In this document: positions 11,567 through 21,632 of the stretch, piece after piece
How positions within the stretch are numbered: the first letter of the stretch is position 1
Layout: the number at the start of each line of letters is the position of its first letter
NCBI GenBank assembly: GCA_015501595.1
Contig: JADNRX010000633.1
Coordinates: 1-28,660 of the forward strand
Length of the DNA: 28,660 bases
Origin: Hymenopellis radicata
Lineage: Eukaryota > Basidiomycota > Agaricomycetes > Agaricales > Physalacriaceae
Direction: 5' to 3'
The notes under the pieces: model-generated
Seen by the model: the letters and a program-made list of their open reading frames with translations, nothing else
The model's database searches: none
Told to the model about the DNA's origin: nothing
Made by a program: the position numbers and the translations under genes

Positions 11567-12214
11567 GTACAGCTCTTGATACAGATTTAGAACTTCGATA
11601 GTTGCACAAGTGGCGGAATCTCGCGTTGTGGCGGGATACAGTCCGCTCCGCAATAGCTGCTGCCTCCGATGCTCTCCATCCGACACGCTACAGCCACAAT
11701 ACCTCATGTTAACCTGGTGCACTCCGTTGACGTGCATAACGGTCATTATGTGCGGCGTGGCATCTGAGACGCGACACTGTGCTCCTTGATGGCCGAGCTG
11801 GTACACGAGGCCCATCTCCCGCAGGGAAACTGTCTGCCATGTCGCGTTGCGCCAGACCTGCAAACCCGCAATAAGGAGCTGAGACCTTCATTCAACGTCT
11901 ACGCTTACCTGAATGGCATGGACCGGAGCACGCTCATGTCTTGTTAAACAGCACGTTCGGCACTCTAAAAAGTCCCCACAGCTCTGACAACGAAATAGCT
12001 CCTCACACTCCTGCACGTCTCCAGCATCGGTCGACCGCCGTTCAATTGGTATCCCTCCTATGCACTCCGCCTTCAGACGCGTGTCACAGGATGAGCACCT
12101 CGCGTTTTGTGTGGTGTTCCTCAGCCCATGTGGTCGAAATTGCAGAATGCTAACAGAATGTAAGCACCGTGCAGGCGGTTAGAGAGTTACTATGTACCGT
12201 CTTGCATGATCCAT
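11555..12214 (-). CDS. G2: stand-alone KDZ zinc-cluster/N-terminal module, 186 aa
   Basis: Three exons (12214-12198, 12149-11909, 11857-11555) sum to 561 nt, exactly 187 codons with the stop, joined by canonical introns of 48 and 51 nt. The product starts MDHARR. It then carries the same cysteine cluster as KDZ1 (CSSC, CQSC, CRTCC, RHERAPVHAIQ) and the same N-terminal module (QLGHQG, HVNGVHQVNMRYCGC, LYPATTR), and ends PVE soon after IEVLNLY. The DANF, YDIACQ and DGE core motifs are absent. Its exons are very close to KDZ1 9307-9918, but the shared-position intron is unrelated in sequence, so this is not a fresh copy of that locus. It could act as a DNA-binding-only protein, or be a fragment that happens to stay open. 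Both stop and start codons lie in spacer repeats. Confidence 0.68.
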
Positions 12215-12407
12215 GACAGAAGTCCTCTCCCGTGGGGGTTCAAACGGCGCCGAGAATAACACACTTTATGCTTGCCTGACTGGTCCAGGTGTTATTCAAA
12301 TTTCGCGCCCAAGGAACAAAAACGCACAATTTTCAACTCCGAATTTCTACCCTACGCGGTCTAAGTACCATCAGAAACAAGATAACAAGGGCGAATCATT
12401 CTACTGG
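12198..12407 (-). repeat. Spacer repeat B
   Basis: Partner of 11337-11566. On the minus strand it begins at the PVE-stop of G1 and ends with the first exon (ATGGATCATGCAAGACG) and donor of the mini-CxC gene. It behaves like a gene-separating unit, with a 3' end on one side and a start on the other. Confidence 0.65.
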
Positions 12408-12818
12408 TGGCGCCTTAGCGGGACGGGCATAACGGTAGAGCCCCGCCTTGAGGCGCCTCCAAACCTCATCCGTCGTCTCCAATCCTGTCTTAAACTCCTG
12501 GCGCAGAGACTGATTATTGCGAATGTCAACGGCGACCGTGACGAGGTCGTCGTGCGTGTAGATACCCATTGCCTTGAATTTCATTTCCAACTGCGAGGCG
12601 TCATATGCTTCCAAGAATTTACCAACCTCTTCGTGGATGAAGCGTGTGTCCCCCGGTTTCACGAAACGCGGGTCAGGCTTGGCATCCAAACAGTCAGCGG
12701 GCCCGCCTCCTGGGTGGGATGTCAGGTCTTCTACAGAGAACGCAATGCCAAACGGCACGTACGAATAGCTTGAACACCATTGCCGAGCTCGTAGTCAGCG
12801 CGGATCGGACGGCGAACA
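12396..12818 (-). CDS. G1: unrecognised ORF, incomplete 5' end
   Basis: The open frame runs from an in-frame stop just upstream of 12818 to the stop at 12396. There is no in-frame ATG, so an upstream exon is missing or decayed. Readable features are SYVPFGIAFSVEDLTSHPGGG, FVKPGDTRFIHEEVGKFLEA, LEMKFKAMGIYTHDDLVTVA and a basic tail ending PVE. The middle reads like a compact helical domain; a SAM-like fold is conceivable but unproven. Its last codons are the start of spacer repeat B, mirroring how the mini-CxC gene ends in spacer A. It may be a fragment. Confidence 0.45.
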
Positions 12819-13393
12819 CGAACATGCTGCTCGAGCCGTCTTATAAAGGGTCAGAGGCCAGACGCGCAAAGTGAAAAAAGCGGCTCACCTGCGACACAAA
12901 TATGCCGATTTGGTGAATGTTTTGGTGAATGACAGTGTCTGTTGTTTCCACTTCTTCGGAGTGAAAGGGGTTGATGCTCGCTTGCTTCTTCCCAAAGAAC
13001 GCGCTAGGATAAGAGGTTTGGTCGTCAGATTGAGACGACCGGCAAAGTTTGGACGAGCAAATGGCGTGGGGGAGCCCATGTGCCAGAAAGGATCCCTCCT
13101 AGGCGCTATTTAAGGGAAATCGGCAATCCGGCCCTGTCCGATCCCTTCGGGGAGGTAAAAGCCAAAGGAATTTAAGGAAAGGAACCTACTACGGGGCGCA
13201 GATAAGGCTAAAAGTTCGGCGTTAATTCGCGTCGGAGGGTGGGAGAACATCCTTGGCAAGACAGTGACCGTCTGTTGACGCGTCGTGAAGACGACCTAAG
13301 AAGCTGATGATGGTCTAAGCCAAGTGCTGCAACCCCAAAAAAGGAACGATAATGCGCCAGGGAGGAACAATGAGGGTCCAAGGCAAAATGACC
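12819..13393. other. Intergenic, no supported gene
   Basis: No exon model holds. A short open frame at 12871-13113 (+) has its reverse shadow in the same place and no splice or family support. The right part (about 13100-13390) could be the 3' body of the tRNA-like element. Confidence 0.4.
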
Positions 13394-13465
13394 GGCGACT
13401 GGGATTCGAACCCAGGTCTCCATGGTACTGCCACGGCATGCTCGACCACTACACCACCCCAGTCG
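13394..13465 (-). ncRNA. tRNA-like sequence (possible SINE head or tRNA pseudogene)
   Basis: On the minus strand there is a good RNA polymerase III A box (TGGTGTAGTGG, plus 13446-13456) and a perfect B box (GGTTCGAATCC, plus 13402-13412). A 5-bp T stem (CTGGG/CCCAG), a wobble D stem (GTGT/GCAT) and a 5-bp anticodon stem (CCGTG/CATGG) can be drawn. The acceptor stem does not pair well and the residue before the putative anticodon is C rather than U, so a functional tRNA is doubtful. CGACTGGG at the 5' end is instead the complement of CCCAGTCG at the 3' end. The overall form suggests a tRNA-derived element; the body on the left is unverified. Confidence 0.5.
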
Positions 13466-13991
13466 AGAATTTATGAGGAAATACGCCAAGTTTAGATTTG
13501 GTCTTCCACTGAAGAGCGGCAGTCCGGTCCGATCTCCGCTCTTACCCAAAGCAGAAGTCCAGCAGCACGGAATATTGTGAACGAGCTTTTAAAGTGTCAG
13601 TGACTCGTTCTACCCCGTCAATATTCAAGGAATAACAGTGAAGTATACATCGAGAGATTACCATCAACGGCAGTCCCAGAAAATGTGTACAGTAGTCATA
13701 ACACGCATAAGTGTCTAGCGAGCCCAACTATGAAAAGCAATGTCGTAGGTGTCGAAATGATACTGTAGATGAGATATTTGAAGTTAATTACGCTAGTTTG
13801 TAAACTAATTTTAGTGGAACATGAGTAAGAGGCAGTACACTAGCGAAAAGGTCTAGCGAATTTGTGATCGAGGATGTAATACCTTACTGCACTTTGGGCG
13901 ATCAACACGCTTGGCTCTTGACCTCATTCACTTTGCACCTCGGACTGTCGATCGGGCCTGCCTCGCTGTCACATCTGTTCACAAGTTGGCT
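13466..13991. other. Intergenic, no supported gene
   Basis: 5' flank of the small plus-strand gene starting at 13992. Short frames here overlap on both strands and carry no recognisable content. Confidence 0.4.
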
Positions 13992-14715
13992 ATGGGTCGA
14001 AATACCGTCTATCTCAGCGCGGAGGACCGCGAATACGCGAGGAGAGAAACGAAAGCTCTATATTGGCAGCGGTATGTACGGGTGACCATTGCGCGTGGCA
14101 GGACTTTCTAACGCCTGTTTTTAGCAATCGTAAAGCATTGAATGCGAAGGCCCGTGAACGTTATCATGCGAAGAAAGAAAGTCGGGGAGTAGATGGACGA
14201 ACAAGGGCTGGGAGGGCTGGGAAGTACGAGACCGCAGAGGAATACGAGGCGTCGTAAGTTCATGCTACAAGTGGTGTTGGTGGTGCAAGCTGATTCTTTA
14301 TTATTACAGTCTGGAGGAAGCAAACACTACGCGTAACCTTCGCCGCAAGTATCTACGCCTTGAAGCCCGATTGATGGCGCATACCAACAATTCTATCTAT
14401 GACTGGGCGCACGAGCTCTGTCGAACTGCGATGGGGCATTTAAACGATACTGATAGCGGTCACAAGGCAATGATAGAAGCGGCGGAAGGCCCTCGGAAGT
14501 GGTGGGATAAGGCCCAGTCAATTGAGAGGCAGGTTGAGGAGCAGGTTGGCGAAGGAACATTACTCGATTACATTCGCAAACGGAATGCACGATTCGAATA
14601 CGCCGTTGAGTCCGTTGTAGACCTCAACTTCCATCTTTCTGTCAATACCTTGGAAGAGGCGCGAGCATATGGTCGGCTCTACTACTCATTGCATCATCAC
14701 CCGATAATAGCCTAG
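13992..14715 (+). CDS. Small basic helical protein A, 204 aa, three exons
   Basis: Exons 13992-14071, 14125-14253 and 14310-14715 sum to 615 nt (205 codons with the stop), with introns of 53 and 56 nt. The N-terminus is short and basic (LSAEDREYARRETKALYWQR, then NRKALNAKARERYHAKK), rather like the basic region of a DNA-binding helix. The C-terminal two thirds are long amphipathic helices rich in Trp and acidic residues (GPRKWWDKAQSIERQVEEQV). The layout resembles the protein at 22166-22963: a basic patch, a first intron splitting an Arg codon after WQR, then helices. It converges on KDZ2, whose stop lies 418 bp away. I do not know the function; a KDZ accessory or DNA-binding role is inference from position. 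Confidence 0.72.
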
Positions 14716-15133
14716 TTATATATGATCCCCTCTTATTACAACCCTACACTTCATACATGTACACGGCTAATTACCAGGCTCATACATGACTTGCTCGCAG
14801 CGCCAATTGCATGAGAGGAACCATGTATGATCTGAACCGTTGGTCTGAACCCGCCTCGACTCGTAGCATGTATGATCTCAACCCGCCTTGCCTCGTGTAT
14901 TCCCGCCTCCTCACCATATCCGTCTCTCTCTCAATCGATCGGGATCAACGAGCCAGCATAGGCTGATAGGCTGATAGGCACCAAGAACATTTCGATCACG
15001 ATCGCGCGAAGTGTATTCGTCCGTCGGGGGCAATAAATCTCAGTACGGATCGTGGCGCAGTAAAAGCAAAATATATACTACTCTGCGGATGGCGCAGGAG
15101 AGGAGTACATAGAAAGGGTATCTACATGTCGAG
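14716..15133. other. Convergent spacer with repeated CATACATGA-type motifs
   Basis: No gene. TCATACATGT (14751), CATACATGAC (14781) and two inverted forms (CATGTATGATCT at about 14822 and 14868) cluster here; the last two extend into a shared AACCCGCCT-like tail. GGCTGATA is tandemly repeated near 14961. Similar words recur beyond the other end of KDZ2. Confidence 0.5.
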
Positions 15134-18100
15134 TCACATCGAGATAATCAAGTTCTGGATTCCAGTGGCGTCAATAACTGCGGGATAATCACCTGGTGCG
15201 CGCGAAAAAAGCACTCGGGCATTGCCGTGCATGGTTTCCTTGATTGCGGCCTGCCGCAAAGCGTACGCCCGTGCCCCTTCTACGAACCCTGGTATATGGC
15301 GGGTGCATTCAGCGCCCTCGCCAGCTGCTCGAGATCGCCAAACGGCCGCGTCGGATTCCAGTGTCTGTAGATACCGATCCATCTCAACGCGGACAAACTC
15401 GGCCTCCTCCTGGTACCGCCGTGCACGTGCGCGGGATTTGCACCATTCAATACGTAGCGCTGTAGAAGTAAATTAGACATGCTAATAATAAAAACTCAGA
15501 ACTCACCATCCTGAAGACCTGCAGAGCCAGCCAGATTAATGTTGGCCATCCATATCCACGACAGTGTCCTCCGACCCTCAGATCCATCAGAATCATCAAT
15601 ATTGACCATATCGGCTTTATTCAGGGCGCGAAGCGACATTCGATGATCGGCACACGCGAGAGGAACAGCGAGCTTCTCAAGGGCATTCCAGTGGCGCTGG
15701 TACGCTTGGAAACCCTCCTCGATATGGCCATCGATGCGGATCAGTACCGTTGCGGCACGAGTAACCATCGCCTGTCCGCGTACTTCTCTTTGCTTGACCC
15801 GATACATACCTCCACGAACCAGTATATTTTCGCGGATCTTTCCGAGCGTGTCCTGGGCGCGTCCAAAACGAAGACGTCGTTCCATATTGGCGAGTAATTT
15901 ATCGAGATCTGTTTGAATGCAGGCCAGGGCGGACGGAAGCAAGAGAGGGACGTCATAGGCCTGGACGGGGGTAGACGATGTGGCGAGGGTCATACGCTGA
16001 ACAGTAGATGCAGGCATATAAACTCCCTGTATCGTGAACCACGCCTCAATGCGACGGCGCAAGCAATTGCACTTCTGTTGAATATTCGCTTTTTGTCGAT
16101 CTGTGGGATGATTTCCAAGCTCCGTGACTTCTTTTTTCAGTCGAGTTCTAGTTGAATTGATGAGCCGGCCTGTACAAGTTATACATGACTCGAACTTACT
16201 GCATGTCCTCCAGTTGTAACCCCTGAACCAAGAAGTCACAGGGACCAACATCGTGTCGAACAAAGACATCGCTTGTACGTGTTGCTTCTTCCTCGGCAAG
16301 TTGAAGCCGAACGGCCGCATCGGACAGTTCTAAAAGATAGGTAGGTCAAACTTGTTCGATTAGAAGTACTCAAAACATACGTCGAACCAAAGGTATGAAT
16401 GGATTTCCCTTCGGACCAACGCCATGGGGGTCCTTTTCCCATTTGTGCACAGCGACACGCCACTGTGGGATGGCCGTCCGGTCCTCAATGGACATCTCGA
16501 ATCCAACGAATCCAACAACCTGTTCCTCGCGGTGTTTGACGGCGTCTTTGATCTTCTTGAGAAGCTGCCCAGCTGGAAGTCATACACAATCAGTATCCGA
16601 AGTCATAAATGACCGGTAAGTAAACTCACGCATACATGCAACCTTTCGCCAGTTCTGATCGCCAAAATGGTCATCTAGTGTATCCAGACGAGATCCAGGG
16701 CCCATTTCCTTCGTACTCGCCGCCGCTCCATTGCTTGCAGCCCAGCCACGCTCAGGAGCCTCGCCGTCAGTTCGCCCGACCTCGGGAGTCCATTGAACGA
16801 AAAGAGATAACGACAAGGTGCGATATGCGCGGGGCAGATGGAATTTTGGAATCAGATATTTGATAGAGTTCGCAGGTTGAGGTGGTCGGAGCCATTCAGG
16901 ATACATTGCGATCCGAGCGCCGAACTTCTTCCGCCATTGACAAGACGATGTCGTAGGAGAGAACGACATCCGGTGGTGCATTCAACAGTAGTGTCATACA
17001 GACAGCGTAGTCCATAAATAGATACCTGTGGAACGTTCGATCAAGGAATAACAGCTGTATAGATTGCTTACTTTTCACCCTTCTTTAGGTTTACGACGGC
17101 CGAGCCACGCTTCATGTCGTGGCGACTGCAAACTACGGCGCCAACCCCGCTAGAATCGGTACCTTTCCCTCCGCGAATATTCGCAAGCTCCAACGCATCG
17201 TGTTTGTTACACGAACTGGTTTCATCCGCAACGCGCTTCTCGTAAGTCTTGAGGAAGGCAGCGAAACGGGTTTCCTCAACGAAATACGCGTTGCCGTTGT
17301 TCAGTGCTGGATCGCGTTCACGCGACGACACGGTAAGACGCTTGAGGCGAAAGTTTGCATCAATCGCTAGGAACAGACGGTAAAGCCAACGTTTATCCCT
17401 GAAAAAGGTTCAGATTAAGCACATCCAAGGGATCATACATGACTTACAGCGGAATCGAGGCTATATCGGGCATGTTAATACCCGGCTGAGGACAACAGGG
17501 ACACTTCACGACAAGGTCGTTGACAGTTGTTCCTGCGCGGCCACTAGGTTCATTTCCGCGGCCCATACGTTTTACAAGTTTTAGATGACGCCACTGGCGA
17601 ATCATTCGTAGGAACAATTGATATCGGTTCTATTAAGACGTTAAATTGCGCGGGAATGCCAGGCCTGAAAACGTACTGGCGGTGGGTTCGTTCCAGTATT
17701 GTCCGTTAATCGGGATAGTGCCCAATAGAATTCGTAGGCCGATATCTGCGACTGAAGGTCAGACGGCGTGATAGAACATTAGGATTCAACAACCTTGGAC
17801 ATGAAAGTCATGATCTGGAACACCTCAAGGCAGCGAAATGTAGCACAAGTCTCTGGGGAAACCGATGTTGCTGGATATAAACGACGTCGAAGCAATTGAA
17901 CGTCACGTGGCTGGGCCGTATGACAGTTGCAGTAGTCCAGATTGATACGATAAATGCCGTCGAGATCAATAACCGTGAACTTTGGATCCCCGGGGAAGGG
18001 ATTGCAGCATGCCTCGCCGGGAGCATGCCCAAGTTGGACGCGTAAGCCAAGCTCTGCAAGTGTCGTCTTCCAAAAGAACTGTCCGGTCCAGAACTAGAAA

Positions 18101-18799
18101 CAACTCAGCAAGGCCATCAAACCAAAGCAACACACTTACTTGAAGTCGGTGGAGATACAATTCTGCGTGTCCTGAGATCATGCAGCTCTGACAATACAGA
18201 CGATCGTCGAAGCATGTCAGACATTGATAATGCCCGTCGCCCTCGCAGGAGCGTCCCAATAAACCTGCGCATGACTCAATCCGCCGCGGAGCTTCCAGAC
18301 GTAGCAGTTCGCCCAGATATACGTCTGCGCGATCACGCCACATCGCCATGGGATCATCCTAGAATGACAAGAATCAGGACCCAACGATGACCATATATAG
18401 CAGCTCACTAACCGACGGAACTTGATTGATCTCCTCTGCAGCCTGCTGCAAGTCGGGATCCAAGTACAGATCATCATCCTCCGCCTCTTCACGAGCAGAG
18501 ATATGATTATGGGGTACAATGAAGGGCGGCTCGAATGGAGCCCCAGTATCCAGAGCAGCGTAGTCGAGGTCGGACGATGTCCCGGTGTCAAGAGCGGAGA
18601 TTGCCAATTCATGAGTCACAGTTGGTCGCGACGCGCCTTGTCGCCATGACTGATGGTGTTGTATGTCAACGCGTTCCTCGAGGGCTTCTTCAGCAGAACG
18701 TTTCTTTTGAGTTTGTTTCGCAAGACGCTGTGAGATTTTGCGCATCGTAGCGGAGTAACGGACGGTCCAAGGTGTACGGTATATGATGGGGCAAGCCAT
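15134..18799 (-). CDS. KDZ2: CxC-type KDZ transposase, 11 exons, one frameshift
   Basis: Exons in order: 18799-18413, 18358-18140, 18093-17794, 17751-17677, 17629-17448, 17398-17072, 17025-16630, 16572-16381, 16329-16200, 16147-15507, 15459-15134. They total 3175 nt, one more than 1058 codons. The surplus base is in the TT at 16942-16943, where YDIV-CQWRKKFG changes frame. Otherwise the gene is fully open (~1057 aa). Motifs: cysteine cluster (CAGLLGRSC, CLTC, CQSC, then H) at about residues 155-200; QLGHAPGEACC and INLDYCNC; RLTDNTG, MIRQWRHLK and CPCCPQPGINMP; IDANFRLK near 399; VCSRHDMK and LKKGEK; SYD near 521; TDGEAPERGWA near 583. The two Asp and the Glu are kept. Most introns are 42-57 nt; two short-range acceptor choices were settled by frame. 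It is probably recently inactivated, unless the base is a sequencing error. Confidence 0.86.
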
Positions 18800-18975
18800 A
18801 GACACGCTCTATTTATCTGTTAGTAGGAACAATGAAGATCTGAAGACAATGAAAAACTCACGTTGTTTGCATGACCTATTGTTTACAGACTATACATGAC
18901 CTCTGATTTGCACCCCCCGCATACCTAAAGGTTATGTATGAGCGGGAAAAGAGGGGAGTTCGCGCATCCATGACT
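18800..18975. promoter_or_regulatory. Probable KDZ2 promoter with CATGA-type motifs
   Basis: This short gap lies between the zinc-ribbon gene (ends 18976) and the KDZ2 start (18799), both on the minus strand. It holds TATACATGAC (18891), TTATGTATGAGCGGG (18932) and CATCCATGAC (18965), matching the motif cluster beyond the KDZ2 stop. These are candidate transposase-binding or element-end motifs; this is inference. Confidence 0.4.
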
Positions 18976-19775
18976 TCATAACTGGTCCTCATGCATGACC
19001 TTCGACGTAGAACAGTAACACGTCAAATTACGATTATTTTGAGGGGTACAATCAAGCGATACGTGGCTACTCGTTCCCGTACCTAAGTGCCCATTGACAA
19101 GTGGTATCGTAACTAGAATGGTGCTTCTGTTAGCAGGAGAATGACTATCAGAGAACGCGACGCACGATACATTGGTGAGACGGTGATTTCCATCCAAGGC
19201 CATGTAGGTCTGGTATGGCACTCTCGAGAAGACTCTCTCACAATAGATGCAAACACGGCGAACACGCGTACGCTTCCTCCCACAGCTCAGACAAGGAGTG
19301 GCAGGCCTGGGTGGCAGGGGGGGGTGTCGTCCTCTCAGATTGAAATCGTCGAGGTCTTCGATATTGTCGATGTCCGGCCATATGAAACCGGCTGTGTCAA
19401 GCGCGCCGGAATTCTGGTCACCCAGGTCGGCGTCATCAAGGCCTTTGTCGGTGGGGACAGAAACCGCTGGGTCAAGCGCGCCGGAATTCTGGTCACCCAG
19501 GTCGGCGTCATCAAGGCCTTTGTCGGTGGGGACAGAAACCGCTGGGTCAAGCGCGCCGGAATTCTGGTCACCCAGGTCGGCGTCATCAAGGCCTTTGTCG
19601 GTGGGGACAGAAACCGCTGGGTCAAGCGCGCCGGAATTCTGGTCTACAGACGTCTATCATGCAACAGTGAGGTGAAGATCAACGAGATTGACATGTTCAA
19701 AGCACCTACCAAGGCATCTGGTTCGCACAAGGCATCTGGTTCGGTGCTGCTTGAGGGCATGGCTTTTTCGCTCAT
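18976..19775 (-). CDS. Zinc-ribbon protein with a perfect 25-residue tandem repeat, 247 aa
   Basis: Exon 1 (19775-19710, 22 codons from ATG) joins exon 2 (19653-18976) across a 56-nt intron (GTAGGT...GATAG) in exact phase. After a short Ser/Glu/Pro leader come three identical 25-residue acidic repeats (core DPAVSVPTDKGLDDADLGDQ) plus a partial one. An acidic aromatic patch (FIWPDIDNIEDLDDF) follows, then a Pro-rich linker and a CLSCGRKRTRVRRVCIYC zinc-binding motif (CxxC-x10-CxxC) with a basic loop that could contact DNA or RNA. The last ~85 residues are less convincing; another intron near 19160 would give a shorter tail. It sits 176 bp upstream of KDZ2 on the same strand, so it may be carried by the same element. 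No family is recognised beyond the zinc ribbon. Confidence 0.62.
19396..19644. repeat. Perfect 75-bp minisatellite, 3.3 copies
   Basis: Units start at 19396, 19471, 19546 and 19621 (partial). The three full units look identical base for base. The period is a multiple of three and it lies within the zinc-ribbon gene, so copy-number change would leave the frame intact. Perfect identity implies recent expansion or homogenisation. Confidence 0.92.
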
Positions 19776-20276
19776 GGTTGATGGAGTTAGGAAGGCGTTG
19801 CACAGCCACCGAACTCGTGATCGTTCCCTTCTCAATCTAATCGCTCGAAAAGCTGGTCATGTCCAGCGCACATCTCTCAATCTAATCACGCGAAAGCTGA
19901 TCCACAAATGCATCAAATAAAAAAAATAAAAAAAAACATACAACACTATCCTACTGATCACGTTCGCTACATCACGGTAAGCTCGCCACGGCATATACAA
20001 GGCTAGGAATAGGAAAACAATCAAAAACGAAGTACGGGCTACAATAGTCTGGATTAAGATCATGTGAGATGAGTAGTACGATGCAAGAAATACAAGAAAT
20101 GCAAGATGTCAAGAGATACAGACTGTTGATAGCGCACAGGGATGGAATGCCGAATGAGGAATAGCGTGACGAAATGAACAGCGAACAGAAGTCATTTATG
20201 AGACTCGTAGACGCTTGGCGCCGCCGCGGTGCTAAAGGTAAATCATGTAAGACTTCATCAACACGAGAAAAAGAGA
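19776..20276. other. Intergenic, A-rich tract
   Basis: No supported gene. An A-rich run (about 19915-19938) and two similar TCTCAATCTAATC(G/A)C words near 19832 and 19875 are the only visible structure. It contains the upstream flank of the zinc-ribbon gene and the 3' flank of the next minus-strand gene. Confidence 0.45.
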
Positions 20277-21632
20277 TCATACATCATCTGCGTCCTTCTT
20301 GCGCTTTATCGCTTCCAGCGTGAGCTGATGGCGATTTCGATTAGAACTGGCGCCAGAGGATTTACCTCGGTAGCGCGTAACCATGACATGGTTTGGGGGA
20401 GCAACCGAGGAACGTAATGTCGCAGAAGAGTCGATCGTTGGAACCTGCTCGCCAGTCTCCTCACTGGAGCTCGGCACAGTAGAGAGCCTGGGCGAATTGG
20501 TAACAACTGGTGAGGAGAGAGGCGAGAGAGGCGAGAGAGGTGAACTAAAAGGCGTCAATTTGTTCCGAACCGGGGAACTGAATGGCGACGCGAGCGGGTG
20601 ACTCTCTGTTAGCTGAGAGTGAATGGGGGAAGCCAGGTCGACGACGGGTAGCTTGGTGAGGTTGTCGACGGTGAGTTTCTGAGAGAGAATATTGATTCGG
20701 GAGGAAGGTGCTAGCCCGTTGGGTTCGGCAATGGAAATGTCCCCGAGGTCGTCAATGATGGCGTTCCGAGAGTGGATATCGATCTCAGAGGAAGGCGTCG
20801 GCTGGTCGAGGTCGACGAGGCACTTCCGAAGGTCAGCAATGGCGGGCTTCCGGGTTAGCGATGAACGAGTGGTATTGGTCTCGGAGGAAACTGCCGGCCT
20901 GTCAGAAGTGAGACGAGGCAAGCTAGCTATTTTCGGTGGGGGGAGCCTTCCCGCAATTATCGTTTCATGAAAATTTAACTGCGAGGTTGGTGAGAAATAT
21001 GTGGGAATAGGAGAGAAAAGGACATACTTTTGCGGCTTGCTCTGCAGCACGCACGGCAACAGCGTCTTGCGCACGCACATCGTTAAACTGCGCTGGTCGC
21101 AATGTCGGCCTAACCAACTCTTTCGATGTTGGTACAGGGAGACAAAAGCGAGGTGGGAGAAGAACTTGGCGTTTAACCGATGGGGCGGTAGAATCTTTTG
21201 AAGTGGCCGAGGAATCTTTGACCGACGAAGTGGCTGAGGAATCTTTGACCGACGAAGTGGCTGAGGAATCTTTGACCGACGAAGTGGCCGAGGACGGTTT
21301 GGTAGAAGAAGACAAAGTCAATGTGACATCGGGAGTGTAACGAAAGTAGGATCTGAGGCAAGCCACCGACATGATCGTATCCAACATCTGTCATTGTGAT
21401 AAGGATGGAAAAGATCAAAAAGCTCGGATCTACGTACCTGCATGCCGTTCACGCGCGATTGCATGTGGCCCTCCAAAGAGCGTACATCCACTTCCTCAGG
21501 GAACTCGGCATAAAATTGCTTCCACTGCGTCCAAAGGAAGTCCGCCAAATGTGGTATGCCAGCTTTCCTAGCCGCCCGGTAGGCTGGAACTCTTGGGGTG
21601 GCCCAGTCCAAATGAGGTCGCTTTACCCCCAT
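20277..21632 (-). CDS. Ser-rich protein with N-terminal helical domain, 418 aa, unrecognised
   Basis: Exons 21632-21438, 21387-21028 and 20978-20277 sum to 1257 nt, exactly 419 codons with the stop, with introns of 50 and 49 nt. The first exon begins MGVKRPHLDWATPRVPAYRA and continues through a compact helical segment (ADFLWTQWKQFYAEFPEEVD), which looks like the conserved part. After it come three 9-residue repeats (SSATSSVKD), then a long disordered region rich in Ser, Pro and Thr (SSPLSPLSPLSSP). A basic tail ends RKKDADDV, preceded by MVTRYRGK. There are no membrane or catalytic motifs. I believe the N-terminal segment belongs to a lineage-expanded Agaricomycete family but cannot name it. 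It is divergent from the gene at 22166; the intervening ~530 bp would hold both promoters. Confidence 0.72.
21203..21295. repeat. Three tandem 27-bp units
   Basis: Units start near 21209, 21236 and 21263 and encode SSATSSVKD in the minus-strand gene 20277-21632. They are nearly identical and the frame is preserved. Confidence 0.85.

Noticed and set aside
13208..13549. 113-codon minus-strand frame as a gene
   Set aside because: Its middle is simply the translated tRNA-like sequence, and the rest has no coding signature.
16148..16199. A 30-nt intron ending at the nearer acceptor TTGTACAG in KDZ2
   Set aside because: It breaks the frame and is too short. The downstream acceptor TTCAACTAG gives a normal 52-nt intron and the correct frame.
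19141..19920. 259-codon plus-strand frame over the 75-bp repeats
   Set aside because: It is open only because the period is a multiple of three. The minus strand gives a splice-consistent protein with a CxxC pair.
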